From Calonectria ilicicola (lineage: Eukaryota > Ascomycota > Sordariomycetes > Hypocreales > Nectriaceae), in NCBI GenBank assembly GCA_020809705.1, contig CP085835.1:4092001-4156000 (forward strand): 64,000 bases of DNA. Reading direction: 5' to 3'. Of the stretch, positions 35,085 to 48,200 are shown piece after piece; positions within the stretch are counted from its first letter, which is position 1, and every line of letters begins with the position of its first letter. Below the pieces are notes generated by a model. That model made no database searches and was not told the origin of the DNA. It was given only the letters and a program-made list of their open reading frames with translations. A program made the position numbers and the translations under genes.

Positions 35085-35590
35085 CCATCGATGAAAGACA
35101 TTTCCAAAACTCACGGTATTATTTTGTCAGACGCAAGGATTGATAAGAAAGGTCGTGAAGTCTTTGACAATTTGATTCTAAGCCGTTTCCTATCCCCGGG
35201 TTTGAAGGAGCGCGTGGGAGCGGAACGGAGAGTCATACAAGAAGAATCTGGAAATACAGGAAGGTCCATCAAATGGGATTTGGATGGTCAGATAATTTAA
35301 TTCACGGCGATGTCTTTCATAGTCATTTTCTTCCCTTGAGGGAAGAAAGAGCCCAACAAGGTCACGGGACTTAAGGGCATACCTCATGATAGACTTTCAG
35401 GTCGATTGGTACAATTGCCCTTGTGCCAACTCTGAAGCCTAGAGGCATTACAAAATAAAAACCTTGATAGCTATAAATGTTGTCTAATAAAAGGAAAGCT
35501 TTTTACTAGTCATGAATGGAGTAACGCACACTCAAACAAACCTCTCTCAAACACACCAAAAAGAAACCTTCAAACAAACACACAATCAAG

Positions 35591-36087
35591 ATGTCCATCA
35601 AACGATGCATCATCGATGCTGGCGACAACCCTCCAGAAACCCAATCCGCAGCCAGATACATCGATCGATTGATCCAAGCCAACGCAATCCAGCTCGATCC
35701 AACCGATCGGAGATATTTACGGCGTTATACTGCCAGAACTATATTGGAAGGAAATCAGAATGTGTGTAGCATGTAATAAATGTCATAGATATCACAGATG
35801 TTAAAGATGTCAAAGATATTTTCAATATTGAATTTTTACTTTTGGGTTAATAATACTCACTTCTCCCCCGACTGAACCATTGGCTGTGTTGAAATGTTTC
35901 TCAAAAAGGGGTTCAGTTTTGGTACCGTTGGTTTGATGAAGCGAAATGCCCGTCATTCTGCAGTCGCTGGGGACCTCGTGACTTCATTCTGGACCAAGAT
36001 GAATATATCATCCACCAGAATGATAATGATGACTGGATACTTATGATGTGGGCTGATAGATTTTGCGAAATCTCAAGATTGTTGTGA
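35591..36087 (+). CDS. Small two-exon hypothetical protein
   Basis: join(35591..35761,35917..36087), 113 residues, visible only after splicing a 155-bp intron (GTGTGT donor, GTTCAG acceptor). Exon 1 reads ARYIDRLIQANAIQLDPTD and ends in GNQN. Exon 2 continues as FWYRWFDEAKCPSFCSRWG, then DFILDQDEYIIHQN and MMWADRFCEIS. The acidic, aromatic-rich second half is clearly protein-like and the leader before ATG is a typical A-rich fungal one. No family recognised and no signal peptide, so it is probably cytosolic. The intron is longer than others in the window, which lowers confidence. Confidence 0.4.
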
Positions 36088-36143
36088 GGGAAGCCACGAA
36101 GACTTGTGGTTGTTCAGGGAACTCTGATCAAATGTCTATCCGA

Positions 36144-37020
36144 CCCCTCCTGGGTTCGGAGAGAGAAAACACCCCCCTAGGCCCGGCTAGCCCGCCCGGC
36201 CTCCTTGGCCTCCTTGGTCTGTAGATATTCTTGCTCTTGGATATTTATTATAGCTCTAGTATAAAGAAGATAAGTTCTTTTAGTATAATTACTTTGAATA
36301 AAATAGTGAAATGTAATATAGAATATTCTACTTTTTTAATTAGTAGTCTAGCTGTAGCTATATTAGAATATATATTTAAAGTATTTGCAAGAGTATGGTT
36401 TCTTTATGTAAGCAGCTTTATTATAGAAGGGTGTTGTTGTGTGGGTGGTCTTAATCTTTGTAATAGTAGCTTTAAGCGATTTGCTGTTTGTGTTAGAGAT
36501 GTAGATGCTTAGCTTCGAGAAAGTGATAGTAATTGTGTTGAGGATAAGGATTAAAATCTCAATTTAGAAAAGCTTACTACTTTTATTTACAGGTTCAGAA
36601 AATAACTCTTTAGCTATATTTCTAAACTTCCAAGCTACTTGGATGTAAAAGCATTTAGACTTCTATCTTACCTTAGAACCAAAGGTCTAACTGTAGTTTT
36701 ATAGGCCTATTCCTCTACTATTAGCTCCACAAAAACCTCCATCATCATATGCCTTATCTAGCCACGCAAATGAACCTATAGATCCTTCCATAAAGCTTAA
36801 TGAGAGCCATAGTAAAGTTGAGATTGTAAGAGGCTGATGACTCTTTTTCCCAAGATTAGGCAACACACAAGCTTCTGTTGTATTAGAACCTTTTAATATT
36901 CTGATTAAGTAAATCAAAACCTTATATTATTATACATAAAATCTCTTCAATTATCCAATCATCTCCTAAGATTAGGGTATTTTGACCTTGTAGTACACTT
37001 GTATTAATAAAAAAAACTCG
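36144..37020 (+). mobile_element. RIP-degraded non-LTR-type insertion, copy 2
   Basis: 877 bp bounded by a perfect 12-bp direct repeat ATGTCTATCCGA (36132-36143 and 37021-37032), a target-site duplication of a length typical of LINE-like insertion. It begins GC-rich (CCCCTCCTGGGTTCGG) and ends in an A-run plus ACTCG, the same 3' end as 21008 and 22680. From 36230 on it is very AT-rich, and differences from copy 1 are mostly C-to-T or G-to-A. No intact reverse transcriptase is visible, so this is a truncated or non-autonomous copy. Confidence 0.65.
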
Positions 37021-37032
37021 ATGTCTATCCGA

Positions 37033-37889
37033 TTTTGGGTGAAAATCAAGTCAAGTTTCGAGTTAGTCTGTTGAGAAATTGACTCATGAACGAATGGGGA
37101 GGGGCATTTGAGATGCATACATTACACTTCCCCATCAACATGACCGGCACCATCCCTGCCCTGTCGAAACGATGCCTGGTGAAGCCCAAGTATTGTACGA
37201 TTGTCCATTGCATTCTCCACATTAACGCAGCGGAAGGGATCTGTCGAAGTTGCGCCATCTACCCTGTCGCCAGCTCATCATGCAAGTAAATGAGGCACCC
37301 ATCTTACCACCGTCTACGAGGATTGTGAGGTTTTACAGGCGAATTAAGATAATTGAGCCTGCAAGGATGGTAACTTGCTGTTGATTTTGGGATGGACACT
37401 GCCAGGTGGGGTTGGCGATAACTAACTTCGCGATTCGTCAGTCCGTCTGCCGTGGTTGCACTATGACCCGCCGCTGCATATGCGAGCCACGTTGTTGGGC
37501 AGAGACTGGCTACCTAACAAAAAAGCCAACTCGCTCATGGCAGAATTCTGAGGTTCAGAAGTTATCTGAAGGGCGTTTCCGGCTCAGAATAAACCATTTA
37601 GCACTGTTCGCAGCTTGGATGATTGACTAGCACTGTCTTGCTCCGGTGGCTGATTTTTTGGCTCCCAATCCTCAATATCCCAGATGACAGAACTGTCATA
37701 AATCGGTTTTCCAAATGAGGAGTGGTATGCAATCCGTATTTTGTCATTTTTCACCCGCGCCGACGTGGGCCTTTATGCCAGCATCAACTTTGCCACGAAT
37801 GCCGCTGAATACTTATTGCGGGAGTTTACCCTCCTGATCAATTCCTTTGCGCTGTTCACTCCCTTGACAAACTCTCCTGCATCACGACC
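37033..37889. other. Intergenic region
   Basis: Short frames on both strands without recognisable content. The last 100 bases are the probable promoter and leader of the glycine-zipper gene. Confidence 0.4.
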
Positions 37890-38390
37890 ATGAGCTTTTG
37901 GTACGATGTTGTCGGTATCGTGGGGACCATCCCCGTTGTCGGCCATGTGACTGCGACTGTCCAATACTTTGCCGGTGACAAAGAGGGTGCCCTAAAGTCT
38001 CTTGCAGCCGGCACGGGAAACCTCCTGTCGAGCGCGGGCGCAATCGGTGGCTTTATGCTCGCAGGCCCGCCCGGCGCGGTTGCTTGCGGCGCTGCGGGGG
38101 CTGCCATCGGAGGCCAGATCGAAAACAAGATTAACGGCAAAGACTTGGACTTGAGTCTGGAAAAGGTTGGAGTTGACGCTCTAGCTGGTGGCATCGCCGG
38201 TATTCCAGGAGTCAGTGGTTTTGGACATGCCATTAAAAACCTTGAACGAACAGCCAGCGATGCACAGACGGCATCGAGAGCCATGAGCTCCTTGATTGGG
38301 CACCGGGCTAGCCAGTTGCTGATTAGCATGGCCAGCAAGACGATGACGAAAGATTCGGTAAACACCATCATAGAGCAAGCCATCAAGTGA
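37890..38390 (+). CDS. Small glycine-zipper membrane-associated protein
   Basis: Single exon, 166 residues from ATG 37890 in good context. Gly/Ala-rich hydrophobic segments, ALKSLAAGTGNLLSSAGAIGG (near 32-52) and FMLAGPPGAVACGAAGAAIGG (near 53-73), form glycine-zipper patterns typical of proteins that insert into or pack against membranes. A third Gly-rich stretch is ALAGGIAGIPGVSGFG. The C-terminal third is amphipathic. There is no signal peptide. It stands between the broken NACHT-WD40 and HET genes, and fungal NLR neighbourhoods often hold membrane-acting partners, but any such role here is conjecture. The opposite frame is an open shadow. Confidence 0.6.
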   Translation: MSFWYDVVGIVGTIPVVGHVTATVQYFAGDKEGALKSLAAGTGNLLSSAGAIGGFMLAGPPGAVACGAAGAAIGGQIENKINGKDLDLSLEKVGVDALAGGIAGIPGVSGFGHAIKNLERTASDAQTASRAMSSLIGHRASQLLISMASKTMTKDSVNTIIEQAIK

Positions 38391-39055
38391 GACGCCTTTC
38401 CATTGTTTGAGTCATACCTAATGTATTGCAGAAAACTCAACAAGAAGAACTCTAAAGGTCCACTTAATTGGAGATGGAGATTGGGATAAAGAGGAAGAGA
38501 TGCCTGCAAGGAGATTACAGTCTCGCATCAACGGGAACCATGCCTCTCTATTTATACCTTGGCCCCCGATTTACAGGCCAGTGCTATTAATTGATCTTTT
38601 TATCAGAAGATTGGATCACGATTCGGTTCTAAGTCGCCAGAGCACGGACAGGAGGGTCAGAACGCGTACAAGCCAAGCCAGGAAGTAAATTCAAGCATGA
38701 TCAATACAATGATACGATAGTTTCTCAGCACCATTTTCTAGCAGCTATATGTAATTAAATTTGGAGTTTAATGGGTTCTGTGATATAGGGTAGGCGTCGT
38801 TCGACGGATTTGTGAGTACGACAACTGAATGGGAAGCTGTTCAAAAGCAGCTTAATTCAGGAACGACAGATGTCAATCTCTCTAGATGTTGAAATATAGA
38901 AAGCTAAACGCGGAATCCTGCGCAGGGCTGAATTAAGCGAGACACTGTGAGTTAAGCTCTTTTATCGTAACGGTTACGGGGTGTGTGTCCGGTTGCTCCA
39001 AGCCCATGTCAAACGTTCTGATTGACCAAACATTGGGAATCAATACACGTTGCAT
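38391..39055. other. Intergenic region
   Basis: The 3' flanks of the glycine-zipper gene and the HET relic. No gene or repeat is supported. Confidence 0.45.
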
Positions 39056-41343
39056 TTAGAACCAAAATCTCATCTTTCGAATACTGCACGACCTAATCAA
39101 CCGTTTGGATGGTGGAAATTCGTATGCGGTTTTATTCCCACGGGCTCGACGCAGCTCGGAATTGCAGTCGAAAAAGAATGCCCCAAATTTGATGAACCGG
39201 CCAGAACTTTGTCGCTCAATCAAAATACCATTTACTCGACCGGCTTCGGCTCTTGTGAGAACCAAGGCATGTTTTTCTCGCTCCTGATGAAAAGATGCAA
39301 GGTGGGATCGAAGACTTATTTCTGCTCGCTGTTCTTCTTTGCTCAGTTGCCCGGAGCTGCCTGCTGGCAACACCACCCTTGCAATCTCGTCATTGCCAAG
39401 TCCATCATCAGGATAAGATGCTGCTACTCCAGCTTCTTGATAAAAGCCGCTCCATCGTGCTGTACCAACCATGTTTGTACGGAAGGATGATCTTCAAATT
39501 GGCCCGAACCAACGCTCATGGCTACCGCGCGCGACCCTATCGATGTTTCCGAAAATGGCAACATGGTTCCTGATGTGGAAATCCCTTCAGCTCGTTGGTC
39601 AGCAGAGCCAAAAAAAGCCCCCTTTAGCTTCTCTCGAACTTCGGCAACAAACGACAGCGGATAGCAGCCCAAGAGAAGCTTGTCGGCTGATTGGGTGCTC
39701 TTTGCTTCCGTAAACCAGTGCTTGGCCCCAATCACTGACATGATTGCTTCGGCTCGTCGGCTCTCACAATACCGCTGGTTGCCAAGAATCAACACACTGA
39801 GTGAGCTCATACTCTGGAGACCAATCATGCCTGTCTTGTCAAGAAGAGAGTACGTTTCGTGCACCGCGAGCGGCAGCTGGTCATGGTACCTGTTGAGTCC
39901 GTACATTTGAAGTCACATCATGAGCTCTCTCATCTTGTTAAAAAGCGAGGTGATGTGATCAAAGGGCACCACGAACCCGTTGCTTACAGTCAACGGTTGC
40001 CAGTTCCGATCGTAAAGAAGCATATTTGGACGAAGGCATATTTCCTGCAGCGTCCACAGAGAGGAAAACCAGCCGGAAACTTTAGTCTCCCCGTTCTCTT
40101 CAAAAAGCAAATGCGTCGTGGTGTCGGCACTCAAGGCAGTGCGTGCAATGCAGTCCCAGGCCATCCCGCTCCAAGCCGTTGTTCTCAGCGTAGCATAGAG
40201 AAAGCCAAGTGATGGCGGCCTGCAGTCCTTGCCACGATGGCACCTTGTTAAGCCAGGCGCATGAAAATACAGCCGATCGGAAAATGTCGGCTTGTATGGC
40301 AATCTCGCCCTTGGCAACCGAACGCCAGTGCTGATTGTCGAATTCTTGGGGGATACAAAAAAGATCCAGCTAGACGTAATTTACCAAAAGGTTTGCCTGT
40401 TGAAGCATTTTTGGAAGCAGTCGGACTTAAACGACGGAGTTTGCTCGGACTATCCTGGGCTGATCCCTCAGCCCCGACTGTGGTAAGGGTCCAACTTCCA
40501 CCGGCCCCAAGGATGGCTAATGGCTACATATCTAGGATTTTTGAGGGACTTGGTTTCAACTGTCTGTGACCTATGGATATCCCACAGAAAGCGGGAGATA
40601 TTGGGTCTGAACCTCCGAATCTTGACCATCTGACTAGAGCAGGGCTGAAGGGCAGCTGTGGGCTGGTCAAGCGATGAAGCCATGTCTGGACGGACCCGAG
40701 GAGGAAATTCGGCTGAACAAACCGAACTCGTCTGCTTTAGGTCAACAGGCGGTGGCAGCAAGCCTGAAACAAGCCGGTGATACGCCGACTCTGAAGTTGC
40801 CATCATTCGGGGGTTAAAGAGAGCACTTTCCGTGTTTCGCCCAAACTCGGCCCACCATAGCTCCAAGAGAAGAGGATTCTATTGCGAGACGGTAATCCGA
40901 GGCGACAGCTTTACAGATAGACGCTGCTTGGCTGCCTGGGCTATCCAACTCCGGATTTCCAAAGTGATGTCTACATCATAGTAATCATTTCCCCACCACT
41001 CTAATAAACGGTAGGCTCCATGCTGTGCAGTGGACCAGTTTATTGCAGGAGTTTGGCCAGCATTGATAGACTGCAGACTACTCTGCACTGAGTCCCATTT
41101 TCGTAAGGCTTCCGTGTAGTCACAGTAACCCGTGACTGAGCCAATATCCTCTGCGCGAACAATTCTCGTAGTCTGAGATGTTTGCACACTGGGGGTTTGG
41201 CTTGCGTTAATGTTTTGCAGCCGATTCAGAAATTCTTTGGTGATAGGCTCGTTGACATAGTAGGTGGCAAACGAACGAGGCATCCCCTCGATAGCAAGGT
41301 CATCTGGGAGGGGAAACTGTATGGGAAAACTCCATCGGGCCAT
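39056..41343 (-). pseudogene. HET-domain (heterokaryon incompatibility) protein, broken
   Basis: From ATG 41343, segments in two frames assemble into a HET protein: RYVAISHPWGRW (first HET block), LDLFCIPQ with the following QADIFRSAVFSCAWLN (second block), and WFSSLWTLQEICLRPNM (third block). HET domains trigger cell death after non-self recognition. Lesions are TAG 40879-40881, a frame change between about 40345 and 40470, TAG 40370-40372 just before LDLFC, a return to the first frame near 40140-40250, TGA 39913-39915, and another shift near 39450. At least three stops and three shifts make this a true pseudogene even if some shifts are errors. The N-terminal 170 residues precede the domain and are not recognised. 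Confidence 0.75.
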
Positions 41344-42286
41344 GATGAAGCAAAGCGGGTCTTGGAAATGTAGCAAGAAGCGCACCAGGAAAGAATATTA
41401 ATGTTTCTACAAAAACCCGACTTGGATCATTACCATCGTGAGGAAAAGATGACGGGTCGTCATTTTATGCGCTAAACATCACATATTCTTGAGAACGTCT
41501 GCGGTGCTTCTTTTCTCAAGGCAGGCTATGTACACGTGGATAAACGGGATCTGGCATGGTTAGAGATCATATGAGTAGCCCCCCAACCCCGCTCACCTGG
41601 TGGTTGGCTCGTCTTCCGCCACAGAAATCTCTCTAATGAAGTAATACTGCCTGGGTGGACTCCCATAGCATGTTTTGACACTGTCTAGTTGGCGAAATCA
41701 TACTCGCAGGTGGGACTGGAAGAATGAGCTTGTGGTTGCATTTTAAACTCGTAAAGATTAATACAATTTTGGACAGCATGCTCTCTTACTATTGATTCTT
41801 GGAAATTGATGGACTTGAGATCGAACGCTTCTTTCTAAAGGTTTCTGTACGGCAAATCAATTAATTTTGTCGGACGGGAAGCCTAACTGCTCGCTTCGGC
41901 ACGCTCAAGGGGATCCGTTGTGGCGTTATGTTAACCAATAGGAAAGGTACAGCTCAGCGTCGGTTAAACAATAAAGCCTCAATGTTGCCTCAAGTACACT
42001 GGCATGTGCATTTAGTGTCGCTATACCCCGCTGTACATGGAATTTTGGTGGTGTTCACTTTCAAGGGCTTGGCATAAGCACTACCTGTTTCGGTCGTAGA
42101 CACTGTTCAAAATAAGGCTGTGAAAATTATCGCGCGTGCTTCTGCATTTTACACTGACGACATACCCCACATGGTGTAGGCCGCTTTTTGAAATTTGTTG
42201 TTCTCTTTGCTGAAGCCAAGCACGATATCTCACAGCGGTTGACGTGCAGACGTGTTGGCACTCTGAATAGGTCCCAGACTGCAAAC
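41344..42286. promoter_or_regulatory. Divergent upstream region
   Basis: This lies between the HET relic (minus) and the NACHT-ankyrin gene (plus). It has no reading frame of note. It presumably carries the live promoter of the NACHT-ankyrin gene, but I see no specific motif. Confidence 0.4.
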
Positions 42287-45200
42287 ATGGCTGATCCACT
42301 GCCCATATCCGCCACCATCGCCGGACTCATCAGTCTTGCCGACACTGTTTTTCGATATGCGTTCAAATTTGCGCGGTCTGCAGCGGGAGAAAAAGAAGAA
42401 ATCAAAGGTATTTCTACAGAAATCAATGCTTTATCCGATGTGATGCGGCATCTGCGCGCGCTTGCTGGCGAGTTGGAAGATGAAGGTGGCGAATTTGAAC
42501 GTGCATTGCGGGTGGATGTTCTCACCCAGTGCCAACAAACTCTCGAAGCGATTCAAAAAAGACTCAAAAAAGCTATATCTAATTTTGAAAATAAGTCAAA
42601 GTGGGAAGGGATTGAGCGAAAACTCAAGTGGCCGTTCTCAGCATCGGAGACAAAGAATCTCCTTGCCAATCTGTCACGCTACAAAGAGAATTTCATGCTG
42701 GCAACTTCAGCCGATACTATGTGCATATTGCAGAAACATCTTTCCAAGCAGGGGGAACGTGATGAAAAGCTTGACAGAGTAGTCGCGTCAATCGAGAGAG
42801 CAGAGATCGTCACTAAAATTATTCTAGACGACAAGAGAAAACTAGTCTTGGACTTCTTCATGAAGCCTGAGACTAATCCGCAGCCGCATCTCACCCAAAG
42901 TATTAAATTACGACACCCTACCACGGGAGGATGGTTGCTTGGCTCGGAAACGCTTGAGAAGTGGCTGCAAACCCCAGACTCCAGACTCTGGTTAAATGGT
43001 ATCCCGGGTGGCGGGAAGACTGTCCTCGCCGGCGCAGTAATTCAGGAGGCTCTTTCAAGGAGCTTAGGCAACAAGACGGGAGTTGCCTTCTTTTTTTGTG
43101 ACTACAAAATGGAAACGTCACAGACCCCAGTGAATGTTCTTGGGGCACTTGCGTCGCAACTCGCCCGCCAAAGCGAAGATGCGTTTGAACTCCTTCAAAA
43201 CTACTACACTGATCTTCATCCGACACGGGCACTGGATAAGATGGCCGATGCGGATGAATTAAGGGCAATGATAGGCGAGATGTCTGGATTCTTTGATCAA
43301 GTGATTATCATCGTCGACGGTCTTGATGAGTGTGGCGACAATACAAATGAAGTTGTCGAATCTCTGACAGAATTATCTGACACTACAGACACGACTAGCA
43401 TGGCTCTTTTCAGTCGTGACGAGTTAAATATTCGCCTCAGACTCGAAGAGGAGTTTGAAGAAATTTCTATCGAAGCAAACACCGGTGACATTGAGCTTTA
43501 TGTACGTGCAGAGCTGGAACAACGAGTCCAAAGTGGCCGCCTCGCTCTTTACAACGTCGAAATCAAGGACGAAATTAGGGAGGAGCTTGTAAAGCGAGCC
43601 AACGGAATGTTCGTGTTTTCCTAGACATCCATTAGTTACCACTTGCTAATCTCCTTCTAGGTTTCGCTGGGTTGTCTGCCAGCTAGACTATCTGTGTGAA
43701 ATGGGCACCGACGCTGACCGTCGCGAAGCCCTCAAAGAATTACCACCAACCCTTTTCGATTCCTACCTTCGCTTGCTTCAGAGGGTAAACAGACGCCCCC
43801 CTCGGGTGCGAAAATTGGTTCAATTGTGTCTTCACTTCATAACCTTGTTCCCGGGACAGCTTTCGATTTTAGCACTCTGCCAAGCAGTCTCAGTTCCAGA
43901 AGCCATCGGTTCAAGTTTAGATGGAAGTAACACTGTGACTGAAAGAGAGATTGCTTTGAGTTGTAGTAGCCTAATACGGAAATCTGAGGATGGAAACTCT
44001 TTTGAAGTTGCACACTTCTCTGTTCGGGAATTCTTAGAACATGATTTGTTACTCCAAACACCTGGCCTAAACGTCTATCGCATTTCCAAATCAGATAATA
44101 AGTCTCCCTTAGCGTTGCAATGTGTCAGGTTTCTGCAGATGAAGAATTTTGGCTTCCAGTGGTCTCGAGATTTATCAAGCGATGAATTCCTGCGACAATT
44201 ACAAGACTTAATGATTGCCTTCCCATTCTACTCATTTGCAGCGGAGAGATGGCTGTGGCTCGTGCGTGAGGGACTAAACGATCCGGCGCTTCTTGATGCA
44301 GTGAAATCATTATTTTCACCAGCTCAAAGCGTCTACTTTCGCATATGGATTGAATGTCTGATGTCAAGTGTCATTTCTCAATTCTATGACCGCGCTGTAT
44401 TTTCCAGAGCTTTCAATTATTTCACCGGAGCTATTAGAAGATTTGCTCACGACGGCAGAACTAAACCTCTTCATCTTGCAGCCGCGTTGAGCCTTCCTGA
44501 GATTTGTGCATTTCTTATTGAGAAAGGAGCAAAGGTCGATTCAGAATCTTCATGCGGTACCCCTCTGGTGTTCGCCCAAGTTTGGTTTCTTGGGTTTCTG
44601 CAAACTCTGAACCCCCCTGCTAAACTAAATGTTCCAATTATGGGGTGTTATTTGCCGGTCCCGCATCGTCGGAATGAGACAATTGAATATCTCATAAATG
44701 CGGGAGCTAAGATGTCAGGCTTATTAAAACCCTCTGAGAAATCTTCAACCTTTGCGATGACAAATAATATTGATTGTCAACTCACTGATCTCAAACCTAC
44801 TATCAGGCTTCTAACACATGGTGTTGTGCCAACAGAGAGTGACATCAAAGAGTTTGGTATTTGTCTTGAAGTCTTCTGTAAATACAAGGAGAGTCTAAGT
44901 ATGGAGAAGCCTATTCTAGATCTTCTCGACTACCTGAAAGACTCGTCGGCATATAGCTCGAACTGGGGCCTCAAGTTGGGTTCAGTCCTATGGAATGCAG
45001 GCCTTTCTCGAGGATATTCGTTTACAAGTGACCCAGATCTTACCAATACTAGAATATCACTTTCAAAAGACGCATTGAAAGCAAGAATTCATGTTGCGAT
45101 TGGTGATGATGATGTTGATACTCTTCAAACGTTGCTGGACGACGGTCGGATTACCGTCCTGAATCCCATTGAAGTATCTGATGGCTATATGGCGCCATTG

Positions 45201-48200
45201 ATTCATATCGCTGTCTGGAATAACTCAGTTAATTGCATCAAGCTTTTACTTTCTGCTGGAAGCGATCCTCTAAGCCAAGACAGCAGAGGTTATTTGGCAA
45301 TTCACTGCTTAGACTTTAAAAACAACGCGAATGCTATCAAAGTTTTGTTCCAAAATGGACTATCACTGTTAGCTCAAAACGCAGAAAAAGAAAATATTTG
45401 GCACATTTGCGCACGCTCTTTGATATGTAACCCTTTGTTTGTGGATGTTCTCTTCAATCTTAATCTAGAAGTAACAGAAAGGGCTCTTCTAGTCAGAGAG
45501 GCGAATAGTTTCACACCGGTAGAACTGGTTTTGTCTCGTCATCAAGAAGCATTCAATCATCATTATTACACCCAGAGAGAAAACAATGCATTGTGCTTTC
45601 TTCAGTGCTGCAGACGAATCCCAGACTTCTGGGCGAAGCATGGTTATGTATTTTCAGCTGCAGCCACCTTTGGCTCTCACAGAGTCCTCGAGGAATTGGT
45701 CGAATGGGGGGTAGCAATTGAACCACTGGAACTAAATAAAGCTACTCCATTGCACCGGATTCGCCCTCCTGACTCTATAGAATTAGTTAGGATTCTAAAG
45801 GCTCTCTATCCAAAGGCGCCTTATGAGCCGTTTGAAGGAAAATTGCCCATCGAGCTTTATTTTATATCATCCCTCAAGGCTGGGGTGCCTACATCAGTCG
45901 AGATTATTGAGGCACTCACATCCAAGGATATTTTCCAATATCAAGACCATGATCATATGACACTCTGGGAATCTGCCTGTGGGCTTTTGGATCTTAATGG
46001 GCGAGTAAAAGATGGGGTGCCAGCCAATTGGACATGGCTGTCATCCATCTTTTACTGCCTTCATAATTTAAATGCGATGAAAACATCTGAAGATGGAACA
46101 AAACGATGCGGATTATACCCTATAATAAAATTCTTGGTAAATTATTCTGTGCCTATTGCGACATCCACGAACTTCTTGTTTGGAAAATCGTTGGAAGAGC
46201 TAATTACTTCGTCAACTTGCTGGGATCCAACGCATGAGGCTGTCGTGCAATTCTCTAAACACGCCATATCGAATGGTAGCCTGCCTATGATACTTGTCTT
46301 ACTCAAGTCTGGGTTAAATGTTCATCAACGTTTCGGTTCCACCCCAATTGAATTTGCCTGCGATCCTCCTAGGCTAAAGTTTCTTTTTTCTCAGTCGGAT
46401 GGAAAGGATATTCTCCAAAGCCTTTTGAATCATTCCAACCCTAAAGGATTACGAGAATTTGCACCTAAAGATGAGGGAGGGTTGAGCATTTTGCACAGGA
46501 TCGCCATGGATTCAGAAGAGCCAAACCTCCGTTGGTTAATCAAAGAGCTGATCGACAGGGGTGCAGACATAAATGCCACCAATGACTCGGCTATAGAGGA
46601 TGATGCTGTGCCTCCAATAGTGTATCATTTGATGTCCGAATCATTTTATTGTGCCGAATTCCTTCTAGAACAGGGTGCTAATATTGAAATCAACGTTGGT
46701 TACGACAATGTCGCCACGCAGGCAATAATCAAGGGCAACCACTCGTTCCTACAAAAGGTGGTTGAGCGTTTAAAGGTCAGCTGCACTCAACTAGTGTTCA
46801 CTCATGTTTGCGAGACATGGTTTCGTCTAGAAGGAAAGCGTTTTTACGTGGCGGATGCGAATGATCTCCATCTAGCCTGTGTGTATGAGCATTTGGAGTG
46901 CGCCAGAATTTGCCTTGACGAAGAATTGATCAATGTCGACCATCCTGCCGAAAGGGGTGTAACACCATTACATATTGCGGCGGCTTATGGTCATGGCAGG
47001 CTTATTGAACTGTTGATAGAGAAAGGGGCCACCATTAACCGTTCCTCTAAAGACGGTTTTACAGCCCTACATTTCTCCGTTAGAAATAACCACCTCGAGT
47101 CAACAAAATTGCTAGTACATTTGGGTGCATTGAACTCGATTGACAGGAGCGCAAAGAGCCCACGGATGTATGCTGATGATGCTGGGTACGACGAGATCGC
47201 CCAGTTTCTAGACAAGGCTTTTGGAGAGGCTGGCCGCCTGACTCGACGCGCTACTCTGTCTCGTGAACAGCGTAGCAGCCTTTTACGACAGCTAGAGTCA
47301 GCCATTGAGGAAGATAATCTGGAGGATTGCAAATCTTTGTTTGCCAATGGCTGTCCACTCGATGCATCTCTTCCCCAATGTAATGGCTGCAGTCCATTGT
47401 TACTCGCCCTGAGAAATGAGAGCCTAGAGACAACCCAGTGGCTACTAACAAAAGGAGTTGATGTATTGAGAGTTTCTTGTGAGGAGGATGGAGGCAACAG
47501 CGTTATAGAGCTGGCAACTCAATTTTCCTCACTTTCTCCGGCCTTCCCCACTATCGTCAACTCATATACGCGTAGTGGTGGGGACTGGGTTAACTCGCAC
47601 GATATCCCTTTCCATTACGCTATTCGGTACGAGAACAATGAATTTCTACGTATCTTGTTACATCACTTGGTTGAGAATGAAAGACTATTCAGGTCAGTGA
47701 TTTCTTTGGTATCAAAATAAAGAATCAAACAAGAATTCAAGACTCATAGGGTGATGACTAACCCAAATAGTGAACTCTGGGGTGACAAATTTATACAAAA
47801 AATTCTAAATCGGACCTTCAGCTTTGAACGCACCAGGTTTAGTACGCTACAACACATCACTCCATTGCAACTAGCTGTTTATAAGGGAAATTATGTGGCG
47901 GTTCATCTCCTACTCGAATATGGCGCAGATATCGATGCGTTAAGCCCCAATGGAGACAATGTGTTTAGTCGCGCACAGGATGCAGAGATGGTACGGTTTC
48001 TAATTGATTTAGGCGCGTCACCTACTCCTTTGCTCAACCATACTTTGGAGGACCTGATACTGATCTGGCGATCTAATACCACCGCAATACTAGAGGTGTT
48101 ATTCACTAAAAGCTTCGAAGGGGTGGCGATCAAGCTCAGAGATGTTTTAATTTCGTCTGCACCTTCTAACATGTTTCATCCCGTAGTCAAACTCGCCTCC

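Noticed and set aside
37856..38509. 217-codon minus-strand frame over the glycine-zipper gene
   Set aside because: Pro/Ala-rich text with no domain. The plus-strand frame has a good start context and ordered segments, so the minus frame is taken as the shadow.
39050..39490. 146-codon plus-strand frame
   Set aside because: It lies opposite the HET relic and has no recognisable feature. It is probably a chance frame.
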